Shown here: one piece after another, positions 1 to 10,372 of the stretch
Numbering within the stretch: position 1 is the first letter of the stretch
Layout: each line of letters begins with the position of its first letter
NCBI GenBank assembly: GCA_017607445.1
Contig: JAEVHH010000004.1
Coordinates: 682,001-746,000 of the forward strand
Direction of reading: 5' to 3'
Length of the DNA stretch: 64,000 nucleotides
Source of the DNA: Histoplasma ohiense
Lineage: Eukaryota > Ascomycota > Eurotiomycetes > Onygenales > Ajellomycetaceae
Translations under genes and position numbers: made by a program
The notes under the pieces: generated by a model
What the model saw: the letters and a program-made list of their open reading frames with translations, nothing else
What the model was told of the DNA's origin: nothing
Databases searched by the model: none

Positions 1-818
1 TTGCTCAAGCACTTGACAGCATGACCGACGAGGAATTCGAAGACCACAAACGCAGTCTAATCAACAAGCGCCTTGAGAAGCTGAAGAACCTGAATTCCGA
101 AATGAGTCGGTTCTGGTCGCATATCACGTCTGAGTACTTTGACTTTACCCAGCATGAGACCGACGCGGAGAAGGTGACGGGATTGACGAAGGGTGATATT
201 GTCGAGTTTTACCAGCAGTATATCGACCCGCAATCACGAACGCGCGCGAAGTTATCTGTCCATTTGAACGCACAATCCAGCGCACCCGATGACGAGCGCA
301 AGAAAAAGATAGTCGAGAAACTGTCAGACCTTGTATCATCGTCGTCAACGGAGTTCGATAGCGAGAAATTCAAAGCGTCTTTCGCCAACGTGAACTTCAT
401 GACGACTGACGTCATGACGAGTAAAGACGCCATCGTGTCAACTCTCAAGGGATTTCTGGAGACTGAACTAAAGCTGGATAGCGAGAAAGTGACCAGCATC
501 GTCGAGCCGGCTACACACGTGCTTAATGAGATACTAAAAGGGCTCGGGATTAAGGCTATACCTTCGCCACCCTCCACAACTGGGGGCGCCGCAGTCCCTG
601 CTACCGAGAAAGTCAACGTAACGGTTAACGGGGCAATCAATGGGACGACCAATGGTGCCGCAAATGGCCATGCTGTCATACCAACGCCGTCGTCAAAGCC
701 CGGGCAGCCGGTGTACATTACCAACGTGTCGGAATATAAGGCGCGTCTTGCCGTCAGTGCTGGGCCGTCCCCAATCGTGGACCTGAGTGAGTTTGAGGAG
801 ATTGATCCGAAGCTGTGA
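1..818 (+). CDS. STE23: Insulin-degrading-enzyme-like M16 metallopeptidase, C-terminal part (Ste23/insulysin)
   Basis: Partial gene: the window opens inside the coding sequence (reading frame begins at base 3) and the stop is at 816-818. About 270 C-terminal residues are present, corresponding to the last inactive M16 domain that closes the clamshell around the substrate; the zinc motif lies upstream, outside the window. Recognisable segments are MTDEEFEDHKRSL, the SRFWSHITSEYFDF block, LSVHLNAQ, and the C-terminal SAGPSPIVDLSEFEEIDPKL. In yeast, Ste23 and Axl1 trim a-factor precursor and degrade peptides. An Asn/Gly/Thr/Ala-rich, low-complexity insert (about bases 600-700) lies just before the conserved tail and is probably a flexible linker. 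No intron in the visible part. Confidence 0.9.
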   Translation, partial: AQALDSMTDEEFEDHKRSLINKRLEKLKNLNSEMSRFWSHITSEYFDFTQHETDAEKVTGLTKGDIVEFYQQYIDPQSRTRAKLSVHLNAQSSAPDDERKKKIVEKLSDLVSSSSTEFDSEKFKASFANVNFMTTDVMTSKDAIVSTLKGFLETELKLDSEKVTSIVEPATHVLNEILKGLGIKAIPSPPSTTGGAAVPATEKVNVTVNGAINGTTNGAANGHAVIPTPSSKPGQPVYITNVSEYKARLAVSAGPSPIVDLSEFEEIDPKL

Positions 819-1932
819 AGGAGCTTTAGTCTGAATTTTTTTTTTTTTTTTTAATCCCTTAATTTATCCCTTATTATTTTCTCCATTTACTGTCCGATGC
901 GGGTTGTCATTGGGGAAATGGAATTGCACAATCAGGCGGTGGGGTATGTAACTGACGATTACCAGTCGCCAGGGACTTTCGACTGGTTTTCTGCTTTGTC
1001 CATTGTTTTTCCTGCTGTTTTCATAGATATATACTTTGTATCGCATGTTGACTATACATTTCGTAAGGGAATAGCTATAGAGGAGGTAGTTACATCGCTA
1101 GCTTAGGATGTAATAGAAAAGACAGACAACAGAATATTTCACCACACCACACCACACAGTTACTGCTGTTTACCCATTCCCCGCATTGGATACTCCCTGT
1201 TAAATAAAATATGATATCTACCCCGTAATAAGGCAGCTTGATACGAACGATTCGGGCCGTCCAAACATGGTTTTTTTTTTTTTTTTTTCACTTTCTCCAC
1301 CAGAATTACAGATATGGACTCGATAGAAGAGAGGTGCGTAATGATAATTAAGAATTCTGGAGTATATATTATTTATTTCTTTGTCTTCTTTATATATCGT
1401 ACAACTTTTGGGTATGACGGAATGGCTTGGTCCGCTGGGGTGATGAGTGGATGGGAGCTTCCGTGGGAGGTATGTTACATAGATATCCTAGAGAGTTGTT
1501 GTTAATGATGATGAGGGTCATCACTTTCAATCCAGTCAACCAAGACATAACCAGGACTTCAGAAAGTAGTTCTTCTCTGTGGGATGTATTCACATTCCGG
1601 GCTCCCATATACATGAGAGAAAAGGCGCCAGGCGTAAAAATTGAAACGTTGCCAGAACGAAAGGGATATATGGGATTGAGGAACTGTGGAAAATCAGCCC
1701 ATTATCCACTGATTAACGGAGCATACCGTGTATTTACTCTCACTAAGACCACCAGGGACTTTGGAATTGGTATATCTGGGCAGTGCTTGTTGATCCAGAT
1801 ATGGAGGCGCTCGAATCCAGGCCATGTAGTGGCACAGATGACAACCATGTATATCAGCTACTGGCAGAACATGGACGACATCTGCACAGCGATCTCGTGT
1901 CAAAGTAAAAAAAGACACACATAAGAATAATG
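819..1932. other. Intergenic, no gene supported
   Basis: Contains a T tract (about 838-852), an 18-base T tract (about 1271-1288) and a short CCACA repeat near 1141. Open frames on both strands here (for example 1427-1924 plus) have no recognisable domain and overlap each other, so I do not call them. Confidence 0.5.
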
Positions 1933-2025
1933 TGGGGAGAGCCAGGATCGAACCAGCGACCTCGCGGGTACTAGCCGCGGTTCGGCAAATGCGTCTAGGA
2001 TGTTTCACACTAAACCAAGTCGCCC
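1933..2025 (-). tRNA. tRNA-Thr(AGU)-like element with abnormal 5' half
   Basis: Read on the minus strand, the 3' half is a canonical tRNA: anticodon stem CGCGG/CCGCG closing a seven-base loop CTAGTAC (anticodon AGT, T33 present), variable AGGTC, T arm GCTGG-TTCGATC-CTGGC with a perfect B box, then TCTCCCC and discriminator A. The 5' half does not match: GGGCGAC cannot pair well with TCTCCCC, and the element is about 93 bases instead of 72-74. An A-box-like TGGTTTAGTG is present. It is either a damaged tRNA gene or a tRNA-derived fragment joined to foreign sequence. On the same strand the DNA upstream (about 2161 to 2000) reads as an open frame (GKEFTALDRAWFARNDEVVW) running into the element. 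Confidence 0.5.
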
Positions 2026-2237
2026 TTAGCGTGCTTATGTTAGCTCCCACATCTGGATGTTCTATCCAGACAACTTCATCATTCCTGGCAAACCACGCAC
2101 GATCTAATGCAGTGAATTCCTTTCCCCAGAGTCTAATAGCCGTCGCGTCAATCAATTGCACACAGAAATTGCATCACTAGATCTGGAAATAAGAAAAAGC
2201 GAAGAGCAGGACCGAATAGAAAGTAGAGTTTGATAGA

Positions 2238-3377
2238 ATGTCAACAGTAACAGCGACGGCGCTGCAGAGCTCCAATCCGTGAGTTGACGTCCTGTTACGT
2301 GCATAGCTCCTGACACCTAAGCAATAGCACACACCCCTCGTGCTCTCTTCTTCTGAAATTCTCTCATTGAAAATTACCAACTAATTCAAGCTTCTTCCCA
2401 GGCCTATCCTCCCCCAGGGGTTCTCCGCCAAACAACCACCCACCATCCGCCTCTACCCGCTCTCAAACTACACATTCGGCACCAAAGAGACGCAACCGGA
2501 AGAAGACCCGTCGGTTTTAGCGCGGCTAAAACGGCTGGAAGAGCACTATGAGAAGTATGGCATGCGGCGGACCTGCGAGGGCGTGCTGGTGTGCCATGAA
2601 CATAACCATCCACACGTACTGATGCTGCAAATTGCCAATGCATTTTTCAAGTTGTGCGTATATATCCCTCACCATATGCAGATATGGAAGGTGCCTTGGA
2701 AATAGCCGATTGATATGCTGATATGCTCTGCAGACCAGGCGACTACCTGCACCACGATGACGACGAGGTGGAAGGGTTCAAAACGCGTTTGAACGAGCGC
2801 TTAGCTCCCGTTGGCTCACAGTTTAGTGGTGAGGGGGTAAATGATGATTGGGAAATCGGCGACACGCTGGCGCAGTGGTGGCGGCCGAATTTCGAGACGT
2901 TCATGTACCCATTCCTCCCCGGCCATGTGACACGGCCGAAGGAGTGCAAGAAGCTATATTTTATCCAGTTGCCGAAGAAGAGTATGTCCTGATATTTATA
3001 TTTATGTTACATATATGTTACATATATGTATAGGTATACGGTACTAATAATAAAACACAGAAGTCCTATCCGTCCCGAAAAACATGAAACTACTTGCTGT
3101 ACCCCTCTTCGAGCTGTACGATAACACGGCACGGTATGGGCCCCAGCTCTCAGCGATCCCGCACCTGCTGTCACGATATAACTTTGAGTTTGTGGATGAG
3201 AATGATAATGTGGTTGCGGTGACGCCGGGAGAGCAGCCGGGGCCTGACAGCAGCGGGGGAATGCCACAGACGAAGGTGTTATTGAGCGGTGAGGATGGCG
3301 CGATGGGAGAAGATAATAAGAATGGCGTGGGGGACCAGGAGGGGGATATGGGGATGGAAGGTGTTGAAGGGCAGTAA
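2238..3377 (+). CDS. Cleavage factor Im 25 kDa subunit (CFIm25/NUDT21-like)
   Basis: Four exons: 2238-2278, 2402-2653, 2734-2981, 3061-3377 (285 aa); phases match. CFIm25 binds UGUA in pre-mRNA in the nucleus and helps choose the poly(A) site. Sequence evidence: IRLYPLSNYTFGTKE near residue 25, MRRTCEGVLVCHEH, the Nudix-like PGDYLHHDDDEVEGF loop, WWRPNFE, HVTRPKECKKLYFIQLP, VPKNMKLLAVPLFELYDN and LLSRYNFEF. The Nudix box is degenerate, as is usual for this non-hydrolysing family. An acidic, Gly-rich tail of about 60 residues follows the core and is absent from the human protein. The 41-base first exon encodes MSTVTATALQSSNP and was chosen because it restores frame with a GTGAGT donor. Confidence 0.92.
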
Positions 3378-4078
3378 TGTAATTTATTATTTAATTTATT
3401 TTCATGCCCTTTTTATTTCTGTCTTTCTTTTAGGCAGTTATGGCGTTGAGAGATTCGGAAAATGATCAACTAAACGCTGCGTTTATTGCATCTATCCTAC
3501 TGCAATTTTTAGGATTGGATAGCAATGCTGTGTGTTTCATCAATGCTGGATGAATCTTTTTTTTTATCTTCTTTTCTCTCTTTGGTTTCAGTTCTCAGTG
3601 ATCCACGTGGCGTTTTTGCCAGAATCGCTTCTGCTCTTACGAAGTTCGACACCCAGTTCGGTCGTTCAATTCCGCATTTCGAGGTCGATAATCCTTATCA
3701 CAAAACTTGATATTGGCCCATTACGTAATTCTCGTTGATAATCTGTCAAACTCCATCCTCTCAACCCGCAAACGTCTGGCCGAACATACCAATATATGAT
3801 GGAGGTAGGTGAAGGTTTATTGACATACATGAACTCTGTAAAATCCTCGCAAAGTAAAGGTTAGAGTAGATCAATAGTCAAATTATGAGCCATGGCTCAC
3901 TGCTTGAGCAATCCCACTAGGGCTCTGAGACCTTCCAGATGCGGGAGGGTGGCAAGCGCAGAATGGTAAATAGCATCCAAGACAATCCATGAATCCTACG
4001 GGATTACCAGCAGAGAAAAGGGTATTTCCTCAATCGCGATATTTCTATTCATACTAGTATAAGGATAAAACCTCACCA
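3378..4078. other. Intergenic, no gene supported
   Basis: Open frames at 3525-3738 overlap and lack recognisable motifs. T-rich runs occur around 3411 and 3557. The segment holds the end of the CFIm25 transcript and the upstream region of the zinc protein at 4079. Confidence 0.5.
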
Positions 4079-4884
4079 ATGACGTCGGAAACATCCTCAA
4101 GGATAGAAGAATGGCAACGGAGACCGCCATTTATCAGGGCCCAGAATGGCAAGGAGCCTGGCATGGTATATTGGACCGGGAAATGCCATTGTGGGAGAGT
4201 GGCATATCAGATAAACAAAGAGAAGCCGCTTGATGCCAAATACTGCCATTGTACCGGATGTCAGGTTTTGCACGGTTGGTCCCGCGTTTCTTCTGTATCC
4301 CCATATTTAGTTGCTCGACCTATCTACTTGGTGAATCCGGCAACAAAATTTTTGTGTATATTGAAAGTAGTAGTTGTATACGCCTGCAAACGGTATAATC
4401 TCCCTTTTCAGATCCTTTTAACTGACGAATCAGTCTCAGGCGCCCCTTTCCAGTGGGCTGCTATCTTCAATAAATCGGACTTGGCCTTCACTCGCGGCCA
4501 CCAGTGGCTGGATTTCTACAACCAGTCGGAGAAGCAACAAGCCCATCATCTACCGTGTAAAGCTTCATGCTCCTACTGCCATGCCCCGATCATGGACGAG
4601 GGGAGGAATGTCTTGTTGTTGTTTCCAGGTCTGATTGAACCCGAGAGTGGATTGGCGAAGGGGGGAAAGGGGACGGGAACAGTGAGGCAAGCTTTTGAGC
4701 CCAGGTATGTATGTGTTTATGCAACGTATTGCTATTCCTGGAGATCGGTTCTCCACTAACTGTTTCGGCGATTTCCGGCATTCTTAGCTGTCATATTTTT
4801 TATTCTCAGCGGATGGTCGATATCAGGGATGGCAAGCCGAAATGGGCGGGGATGAATGATTCTAGTGATCTAATTGAGGAGTGA
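4079..4884 (+). CDS. GFA / CENP-V-type zinc protein
   Basis: Exons 4079-4274, 4440-4704, 4788-4884 (185 aa). The glutathione-dependent formaldehyde-activating (GFA, Mss4-like) fold binds zinc through paired cysteines; here CHC at residues 36-38, CHCTGC at 56-61 and CSYC near 109-112, with the family pattern CQ-LHGAPFQWA, a PC-SYC-AP zinc knuckle and the C-terminal IFYSQRMVDIRDGKPKWAG. Many fungal members have no proven formaldehyde activity, so the substrate is unknown. The first intron uses a weak donor (GTTGGT); it is supported because it rejoins the conserved LHG-APF junction and removes in-frame stops. The last intron rejoins SCHIFYSQ. Confidence 0.85.
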
Positions 4885-5314
4885 CATGAGGGGGTAGTAT
4901 ATATAAATTTTGTAGCAGCATGATGTATAATGTTTCTCAATATTTAATAGTATTGTTTCTCATGGCATTTGGACCTGTGGAGGATATAATTGCATGTTTT
5001 GACTAAATAAATAGTATGACGTCCGTGATCCCACTTCCCCTCCCAAGGTAGCTTCAAGCAACAACTCAACAACAAAATCAAAGTCTATGTATGTATGTAT
5101 GCCCCCTCAAACGTCCAGAAACATTTCTTCAACCTCATCTCCATTCCCGTCCCACTTCCTCTTCCTCTCGCTATTCATCCTTGCCTTCTTCCCAAGCCTC
5201 TTCATCTCCCTTCTAAAACCCCTCTTCCACATCCCGCCCCTTCACCTGCTCTCCCCATTCCCAACCTCAACCACCGCCACACCAACATCCGCAACCGCTG
5301 CCTCCGCACCCACA
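4885..5314. other. Intergenic / 5' leader of the YjbQ gene
   Basis: Pyrimidine-rich from 5110 onward, as is common in fungal 5' leaders, with a (TATG)n run near 5085-5100. No separate gene seen. Confidence 0.5.
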
Positions 5315-5904
5315 ATGGCCTGGTTCCAACGGACCATCGCCCTACCCCCGCGCTCCTGCGGCTCCTACTTAATCACCGACCACGTCGTCTCCGAACTCCC
5401 CGAGCTGCGCACGTACAAGACCGGCCTTCTCAACCTCTTCATCCAGCACACCAGCTGCGCCCTCAGCTTGAACGAGAACTGGGACGAGGACGTGCGAGCC
5501 GACATGAGCGATGCGCTGGATCGCATTGCGCCGGAAGATCACAAGGGGGACTTGTATCGGCATAGTGCGGAGGGGTCTGATGATATGCCGGTTTGTGTTT
5601 TATTCCTCCCCCCCCCCGCTTTCAGATATATATATATGTATTTGGCTGGATTTCCGGGACGATGCCTCGGATTGAAAGTACAGTCAGTACATGAATGATA
5701 TCTGAATTGATCCGCTAACTGCTCCGCAAACTGTCGCTTCTCCAGGCGCATATCAAATCTGCACTCATTGGTGCATCTGTCACTATCCCAATCACCGACG
5801 GGAGGCTGGCGACAGGCACCTGGCAGGGCATCTGGTATCTAGAATTCCGCGCGAGAAAACACTCGCGCAAGGTTGTGGCGACTATCCAGGGGGAGAAAAT
5901 GTAG
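5315..5904 (+). CDS. YjbQ/UPF0047 family protein
   Basis: Exons 5315-5590 and 5746-5904 (144 aa), typical of this single-domain family of about 140 residues. Conserved blocks are GLLNLFIQHTSCALSLNEN, a DHKGDLYRH stretch and the C-terminal IPITDGRLATGTWQGIWYLE with its TWQGIW signature. Bacterial members have been linked to thiamin-phosphate synthase activity in vitro; the fungal role is unknown. Start chosen at the ATG that gives the family length. An in-frame upstream ATG (about 5087) would add some 76 residues with a strongly hydrophobic stretch; I read that as 5' leader, but it could encode a targeting extension. A 25-base T tract follows the stop. Confidence 0.85.
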
Positions 5905-6377
5905 TTTATAAATTTTTTTTTTTTTTTTTTTTTTTTTCCTAGTTGGCTATGCTATTTTTTGGGCGGGGAGTTTAATAATAAAAGTTTAATCTGGAGTTAC
6001 TGGTTCTTCGGGACAATGAGGTACACTGTAGATAATTATACATGAATCTATAATGAGTTGCTCTGAGAGAGGATTGGTGGCTTATGTGCATGCATGGAAT
6101 CGTAAGTCGAGCTACTTCTCCCAGTCGGAAATGCCTAAATACTTTCCGCGACAGCCTTCAACATGGGAGGGCGGTTCTCCAGGAAATGGTTGGATCTCCC
6201 ATAGGAGATATTATACCGAGGTAGGTCACGTAATATCGGTAGAGAATGTGTGATTTCGTTCATGCCATCACTGGTCTCGGATCAAAAAATTATACGTATA
6301 CAGATAACGGGGCGGTGAAACTGAAGGAACAGAATGCGCGACATTGGATTAGTGCAAACTAGCACTGGGACGGGGAG

Positions 6378-6409
<32 letters not shown>

Positions 6410-6532
6410 GCTGCGCATAGCTATTTGGGCTATTTGGAAATATTTGAAAAGACAAAATGAAACAAGAAGAAAACAGTGATCTATTGTAATGCGTTTTTGT
6501 TCCCGAGGTCTTGTGGTAGTTCCGCTCTCATT
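5905..6532. other. Intergenic, convergent 3' ends
   Basis: Lies between the 3' ends of the YjbQ gene (plus) and the NDUFS6 gene (minus). Holds a 25-base T tract (5913-5937) and an A-rich stretch with AAAAG repeats (about 6379-6410). The 66-codon frame at 6053-6253 has no recognisable feature. Confidence 0.5.
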
Positions 6533-7483
6533 CTATCGTTGCTCGAACCCCTCTGGCGTAATCCGCTGCGACTCATTGACCTCCGCCGGGTGTCCCAGCG
6601 GTTCCAAGGGATACGACGTCTGTCCCTGTGCCTCCAGCGCTTTCCTGTTGTGCTCGTTTGCCTATGTTCAAATCAGTGTTAGATAGTTGATGATTCTCAC
6701 GGCCCAGCGTCAAAGAGCCAACTTTTTTTTTGCTCCGTGGTGGGATACGTACGAATGGAAGCCCGCAGTATTCGCACGGGCAGATCTGGGGTTTGTCTGT
6801 GTTGATGAAGATTCGGGGATGACCCAGGGGACCTCCGCCACCGTCGCATGAGACGACTTTCTCCTTCGTCCATCGCACGGGCTGCTTGTGGATCAATTCG
6901 ATGGCTGCGTACGGTCGGGGCTGTTTGGAAGAGATGTTAGTTGGGGGGTTTTCATCGCATTCCATTCCCGGTTCCCGGTGCCTTGACATGTTGATGTCAT
7001 GTCAACGATAGAAGTCGCTTAGCCGCGTATCCATTGTGTGTTTGGTAGAGATGTCATCCCAACGCATAACTTGAAAGACACATCCAGCAGGCCAGCTACC
7101 CGGCGGAAGAAAAGGGACGACCTAGGCCAAAACGAAAACGTCCTCACCTGGTACTCCATAATAGTCTGCTCGAACCGCGGTCCAGTCATGGCCATCTCCC
7201 GCGGCTGCTGGCTCTTTGCCCAGATGGCGGTCCGGTTGGGCGCCTGCTTGGCCAGCTCGCGCTGTGCGTGCTCAGCCGACTCTTGCAGGGGGAGGTCCTG
7301 GGCGCCCATGGCATCTGTAGGCGTGGCATTGGTCACGGAGATTGGACTGAACTTCCTGTGCGGATTGGCATTCTCAGACGGTTCGGATGGGCGTGGTGCG
7401 GTGGTTGTGAAGGCGCGGGGGAGGAGGCGGGAAGGGGATGAGCGGGCAGCGAGGCAGAGACGGGAGCGTGTGGAAGCTAGCAT
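6533..7483 (-). CDS. NDUFS6: NADH:ubiquinone oxidoreductase zinc subunit NDUFS6-like (complex I)
   Basis: Minus strand exons 7483-7148, 6920-6753, 6661-6533 (210 aa). A peripheral subunit of mitochondrial complex I whose CHCC zinc finger is needed for assembly of the N module. Visible: an Arg/Ser/Ala-rich, acid-poor N-terminus ending near RAFTTTAPRPSE, typical of a mitochondrial presequence; then RPYAAIELIHKQPVRW and the zinc domain VVSCDGGGGPLGHPRIFI with CPCEYCGLPF. The C-terminal exon (ANEHNRKALEAQG onward) is a short hydrophilic tail. All introns are phase 0 with good donors (GTGAGG, GTACGT). Divergent from MPP6 across 392 bases, suggesting a shared promoter. Confidence 0.88.
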
Positions 7484-7875
7484 TGTGGATGTATCTAGTC
7501 TGTTGTCGGGGGTGAGGATGGCGATGTGGAGAGCGTGTGGTTGGGTTGTACGGAGTACAGTAGTCGAGTACATTTATTGACGGTGGTGAAAGTTGATGTG
7601 GCTGAAGCAGTCAGCGGCCAATCGGCTGCGTTCCTTGGCCTGGCCAACCATCATCCACGAAAAAAAAGAGATAACTACGGCATCCAGATGCTGGCGTATA
7701 TTTACAACTGCTGCACCACACACACACACACACATTGCTGCGAAGTTCTGGCTGGTGAGAAATGGTCGCATACTTCCAGAGAACGCAAAATTATCCCTTC
7801 CACTCGTAGTTTTGAAATTCCTTCCCATTCAACCACCATCACTGACGGGCCGCCCGTATACCACTATCCACCACC
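7484..7875. promoter_or_regulatory. Divergent intergenic region NDUFS6 / MPP6
   Basis: A 392-base gap separates the two divergent start codons. It holds a TACGGAGTA copy (7549-7557) and a (CA)n run (about 7718-7734). Promoter function is inferred from geometry only. Confidence 0.45.
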
Positions 7876-9069
7876 ATGTCGACCTCAAAATCCCCCAAAA
7901 CAATGTCCTCGCGGCTGCTGACCATGAAGGTATAATCTCCATACATACGTCCTTCAAAATTGCTAGTACTCCTAAAACTAACCGCATCCAGTTCATGCAA
8001 CGCGCCGCCGTCGCCGCCGCCGCCTCCTCCCCAACTCCTAACACAACCACAACATCGACCCCTTCACAACCCTTCAATACCACAAGCACCTCCACACCGC
8101 TACCCAAGCGCCAAAAGTTTTCCGCACAGTCCACATCCGCACCTTCCACGCCCGCGACGAGTACTAGTACTAGTACTAGCAATGCAGATCTCCAAGCCAT
8201 ATCCGCCGCGATCAGAGCGGAGGAAGAGAAACGGGCCGCCGCAATTGCGAGACAGGCCGCCGAGGCTGGCGAGCAGGAATGGGTCATCGAGTATCCGCCG
8301 GGGACGTTCCCGGAAGCCCCTCCCCAGCCGGCGATGGATGTGGCGCGTGCGTACCGGTTTGGGGACGCAAGGGATGAGGAGGTGGTGGGCCGGCAGAGTT
8401 TTGGCGGTTTTAGGAGGAGAGGGGTGGTGTGTTTTACCTTTTTTTTTTTTTTTTCCCTTCTTTCCGTTCATTCATTCATTCATTCATTTTTTTTTTCTGG
8501 CAAATTTTTCTCGTTCTAACCATATTTCTATGGCCGGGGAACAAAATAACCAGCCAACGACGCCAGCAACTCGCTCGCACGACGCGGACACAGACGCAGA
8601 CGCAGACGCAGACGCAGACGTCGACAGAGGCGATGAAGACGACGAGAACAATGACGACGACGACGACGATAACTACAACAGCCGTTATCACCACGACCAC
8701 GACCACCAGCACCAGCACGGCACCAGAACCTCCGACCCCTCCGCCCTCCTAAACGCCGCAAAGCACAACGCCAACGCCAACGCCAACGCCAACGCCAACG
8801 TCAACGCCAACACGCACAAAAACAAAAACAAAAACGCCCCCAGCAACAGCAACCACAGCAACAAAAAGCGCAAATCCGCCGGCGGTGGCGACAGGGTCGT
8901 CGATCTCAGCCGGCTGACGAGTATATCCGGCGGCGTCGACAGGGGGGAGCACCGGCGGCAGCAGCAGCAGCAGCCGCACAAGCGGGCGCAGAACCAGCAG
9001 GGAGGAGGCGGGAAGGCGGAGTTCGGAAGCGGAAGGGGAAGGGGGAGGGGAAGGGGGAGGGGGAGGTGA
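7876..9069 (+). CDS. MPP6: Mpp6-type nuclear exosome RNA-binding cofactor
   Basis: Proposed exons 7876-7929, 7992-8426, 8554-9069 (334 aa). The N-terminal MSSRLLTMKFMQR, recreated exactly by the first intron, is the hallmark of Mpp6/MPHOSPH6, which tethers Mtr4 to the nuclear exosome through Rrp6/Rrp40 for rRNA and ncRNA decay. A later block EWVIEYPPGTFPE and GRQSFGGFRRR match the middle of fungal members. The third exon is low complexity: Asp-Ala repeats, an Asp run, His-rich and Asn-Ala repeats, a Lys-rich patch, poly-Gln and a terminal Arg-Gly repeat. The second intron (poly-T and ATTC repeats) is the least certain part; without it the protein would end soon after 8426. Confidence 0.75.
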
Positions 9070-9412
9070 AATGAGCTGCGTTTCTTGTGGTTGGCGGGGG
9101 AGGGATGGTGTCGTTCTGTCCGTTAATGCTGTCTGTGCGTTTCGTTCTGCACTCGGGGTGCGGCGTTGGATGGATGGGGTATTTGGTACTTGGTATTTGT
9201 GGGATATGGCGTGGCGTTGGCTTGAGCTTTTTTTTTTTTTTTTTTTTTTTTTGTCTTTTGTATGGTAGGAGTGGTGGGATGGACTAGTAACTGTATTGTC
9301 CTATGTCTGCCACGGGCTTTGCAAAAGAGAGTCATAACAACGGTACACGCGGACAATCAATCAATATATCAAATATCCACACAATAGCTTACACAAAGAC
9401 CCCAAGCCCAAA

Positions 9413-9451
<39 letters not shown>

Positions 9452-9535
9452 CAATATTATCCAGCGAGGAAACAGCAACGCACTAATACATAAATAACAA
9501 TACACCACAGTCTAAAAGGTACACTAGGAATAACG
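9070..9535. other. Intergenic, convergent 3' ends
   Basis: Between MPP6 and the minus-strand dephospho-CoA kinase. Contains a 25-base T tract (9228-9252) and a long (TA)n run (about 9415-9445). No gene seen. Confidence 0.5.
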
Positions 9536-10372
9536 TCATAGCTTCGCCCGCCGCACCCGCTCCGTCTCCTCCCACCTCCGCCTCCCGCGATAATTCACCG
9601 CTAAATTCCACGCCGCAACCGCTACCCCCAGCGGCGGCACCAGCAGCAGCACCCACGCCCACCACCGCGGACTCGTCGCCGCAACCGTGCGCATCGCCCC
9701 GCGCACCGCCGCCTCCAACGCCGCGCGGTCGCCATCATTCCACACCACCAGGCCCCCCCGCGCCTCCGCCCGCGCCACCTTCCCCCGCACGTCACCCTGG
9801 CTCTTCACGCGGTCCTCCGCATCCTCCGCGCTCAGGTGCGTGTCGCGCGCGCGCAGCCGCGCCACCTGCACCGCGGCGTCGGACACGCCCACCACGACGA
9901 CGGTGCCGCACAGCGCATCCAGCCCGCTCTCGAAGAGCAGCGGCACGTCCAGAACCACGGCCCAGTGGCCGCGGAGGTAGTGGCGGAGCAGCGCGCGGTA
10001 GATCTCCCAGCGAACGGCCGGGTGGACGATGCGGTTGAGCACGGCACGGTCGCGCTTGCGCTCCGCGGTGTCGCCGAAGACGCGCCGGCCGAGCACGGCG
10101 CGGTTCAAGGGGCGGCCGTGGGCTTGGGTTGTTGCTTTTGGCTTGTGTTTGTCATCTGGGTCGTCGGGGTCGTCTGGGAGGAGGAGGAGGTCGGGGGTTG
10201 TGGGGCCGAAGTAATCGACTATGGCGCGGTAGCCGGGGGTGCCAGGCTCGACGACCTTGCGGGCGAGGAGGTCGGCGTCGATTATGGGAAGGTTGTAGGG
10301 CGGGGCGGAGAGGAGGGCGGAGACGGTGGATTTGCCGGTGGCGATGGAGCCGGTTAGGCCGATGAGGAGCAT
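9536..10372 (-). CDS. CAB5: Dephospho-CoA kinase
   Basis: Single exon, 278 aa. Catalyses the last step of coenzyme A synthesis, ATP-dependent 3' phosphorylation of dephospho-CoA. The N-terminus carries the P-loop GLTGSIATGKST (residues 5-16), then the family's IIDADLLARKVVEPGTPGY, a lid/CoA segment around VLNRIVHPAVRWEI, and VVLDVPLLFESGLD. Near the end a hydrophobic helix (WVLLLVPPLGVAVAAWNLAV) is followed by basic residues; fungal Cab5-type proteins commonly carry such a C-terminal membrane anchor, placing the enzyme on mitochondrial or ER membranes. An acidic loop (PDDPDDPDDKHK) interrupts the core. The gene is markedly GC-rich relative to its flanks. Confidence 0.93.
   Translation of the reverse strand: MLLIGLTGSIATGKSTVSALLSAPPYNLPIIDADLLARKVVEPGTPGYRAIVDYFGPTTPDLLLLPDDPDDPDDKHKPKATTQAHGRPLNRAVLGRRVFGDTAERKRDRAVLNRIVHPAVRWEIYRALLRHYLRGHWAVVLDVPLLFESGLDALCGTVVVVGVSDAAVQVARLRARDTHLSAEDAEDRVKSQGDVRGKVARAEARGGLVVWNDGDRAALEAAVRGAMRTVAATSPRWWAWVLLLVPPLGVAVAAWNLAVNYRGRRRWEETERVRRAKL

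Noticed and set aside
1427..1924. 165-codon plus-strand ORF
   Set aside because: No recognisable domain, AT-rich surroundings, and a competing antisense frame; chance cannot be excluded.
8476..8981. Hydrophobic minus-strand frames over the Mpp6 repeats
   Set aside because: Valine- and leucine-rich translations are the reverse of the GAC/AAC repeats.
9836..10357. 173-codon plus-strand ORF over the dephospho-CoA kinase gene
   Set aside because: Antisense shadow caused by high GC; composition is Gly/Val/Glu-rich and without motifs.
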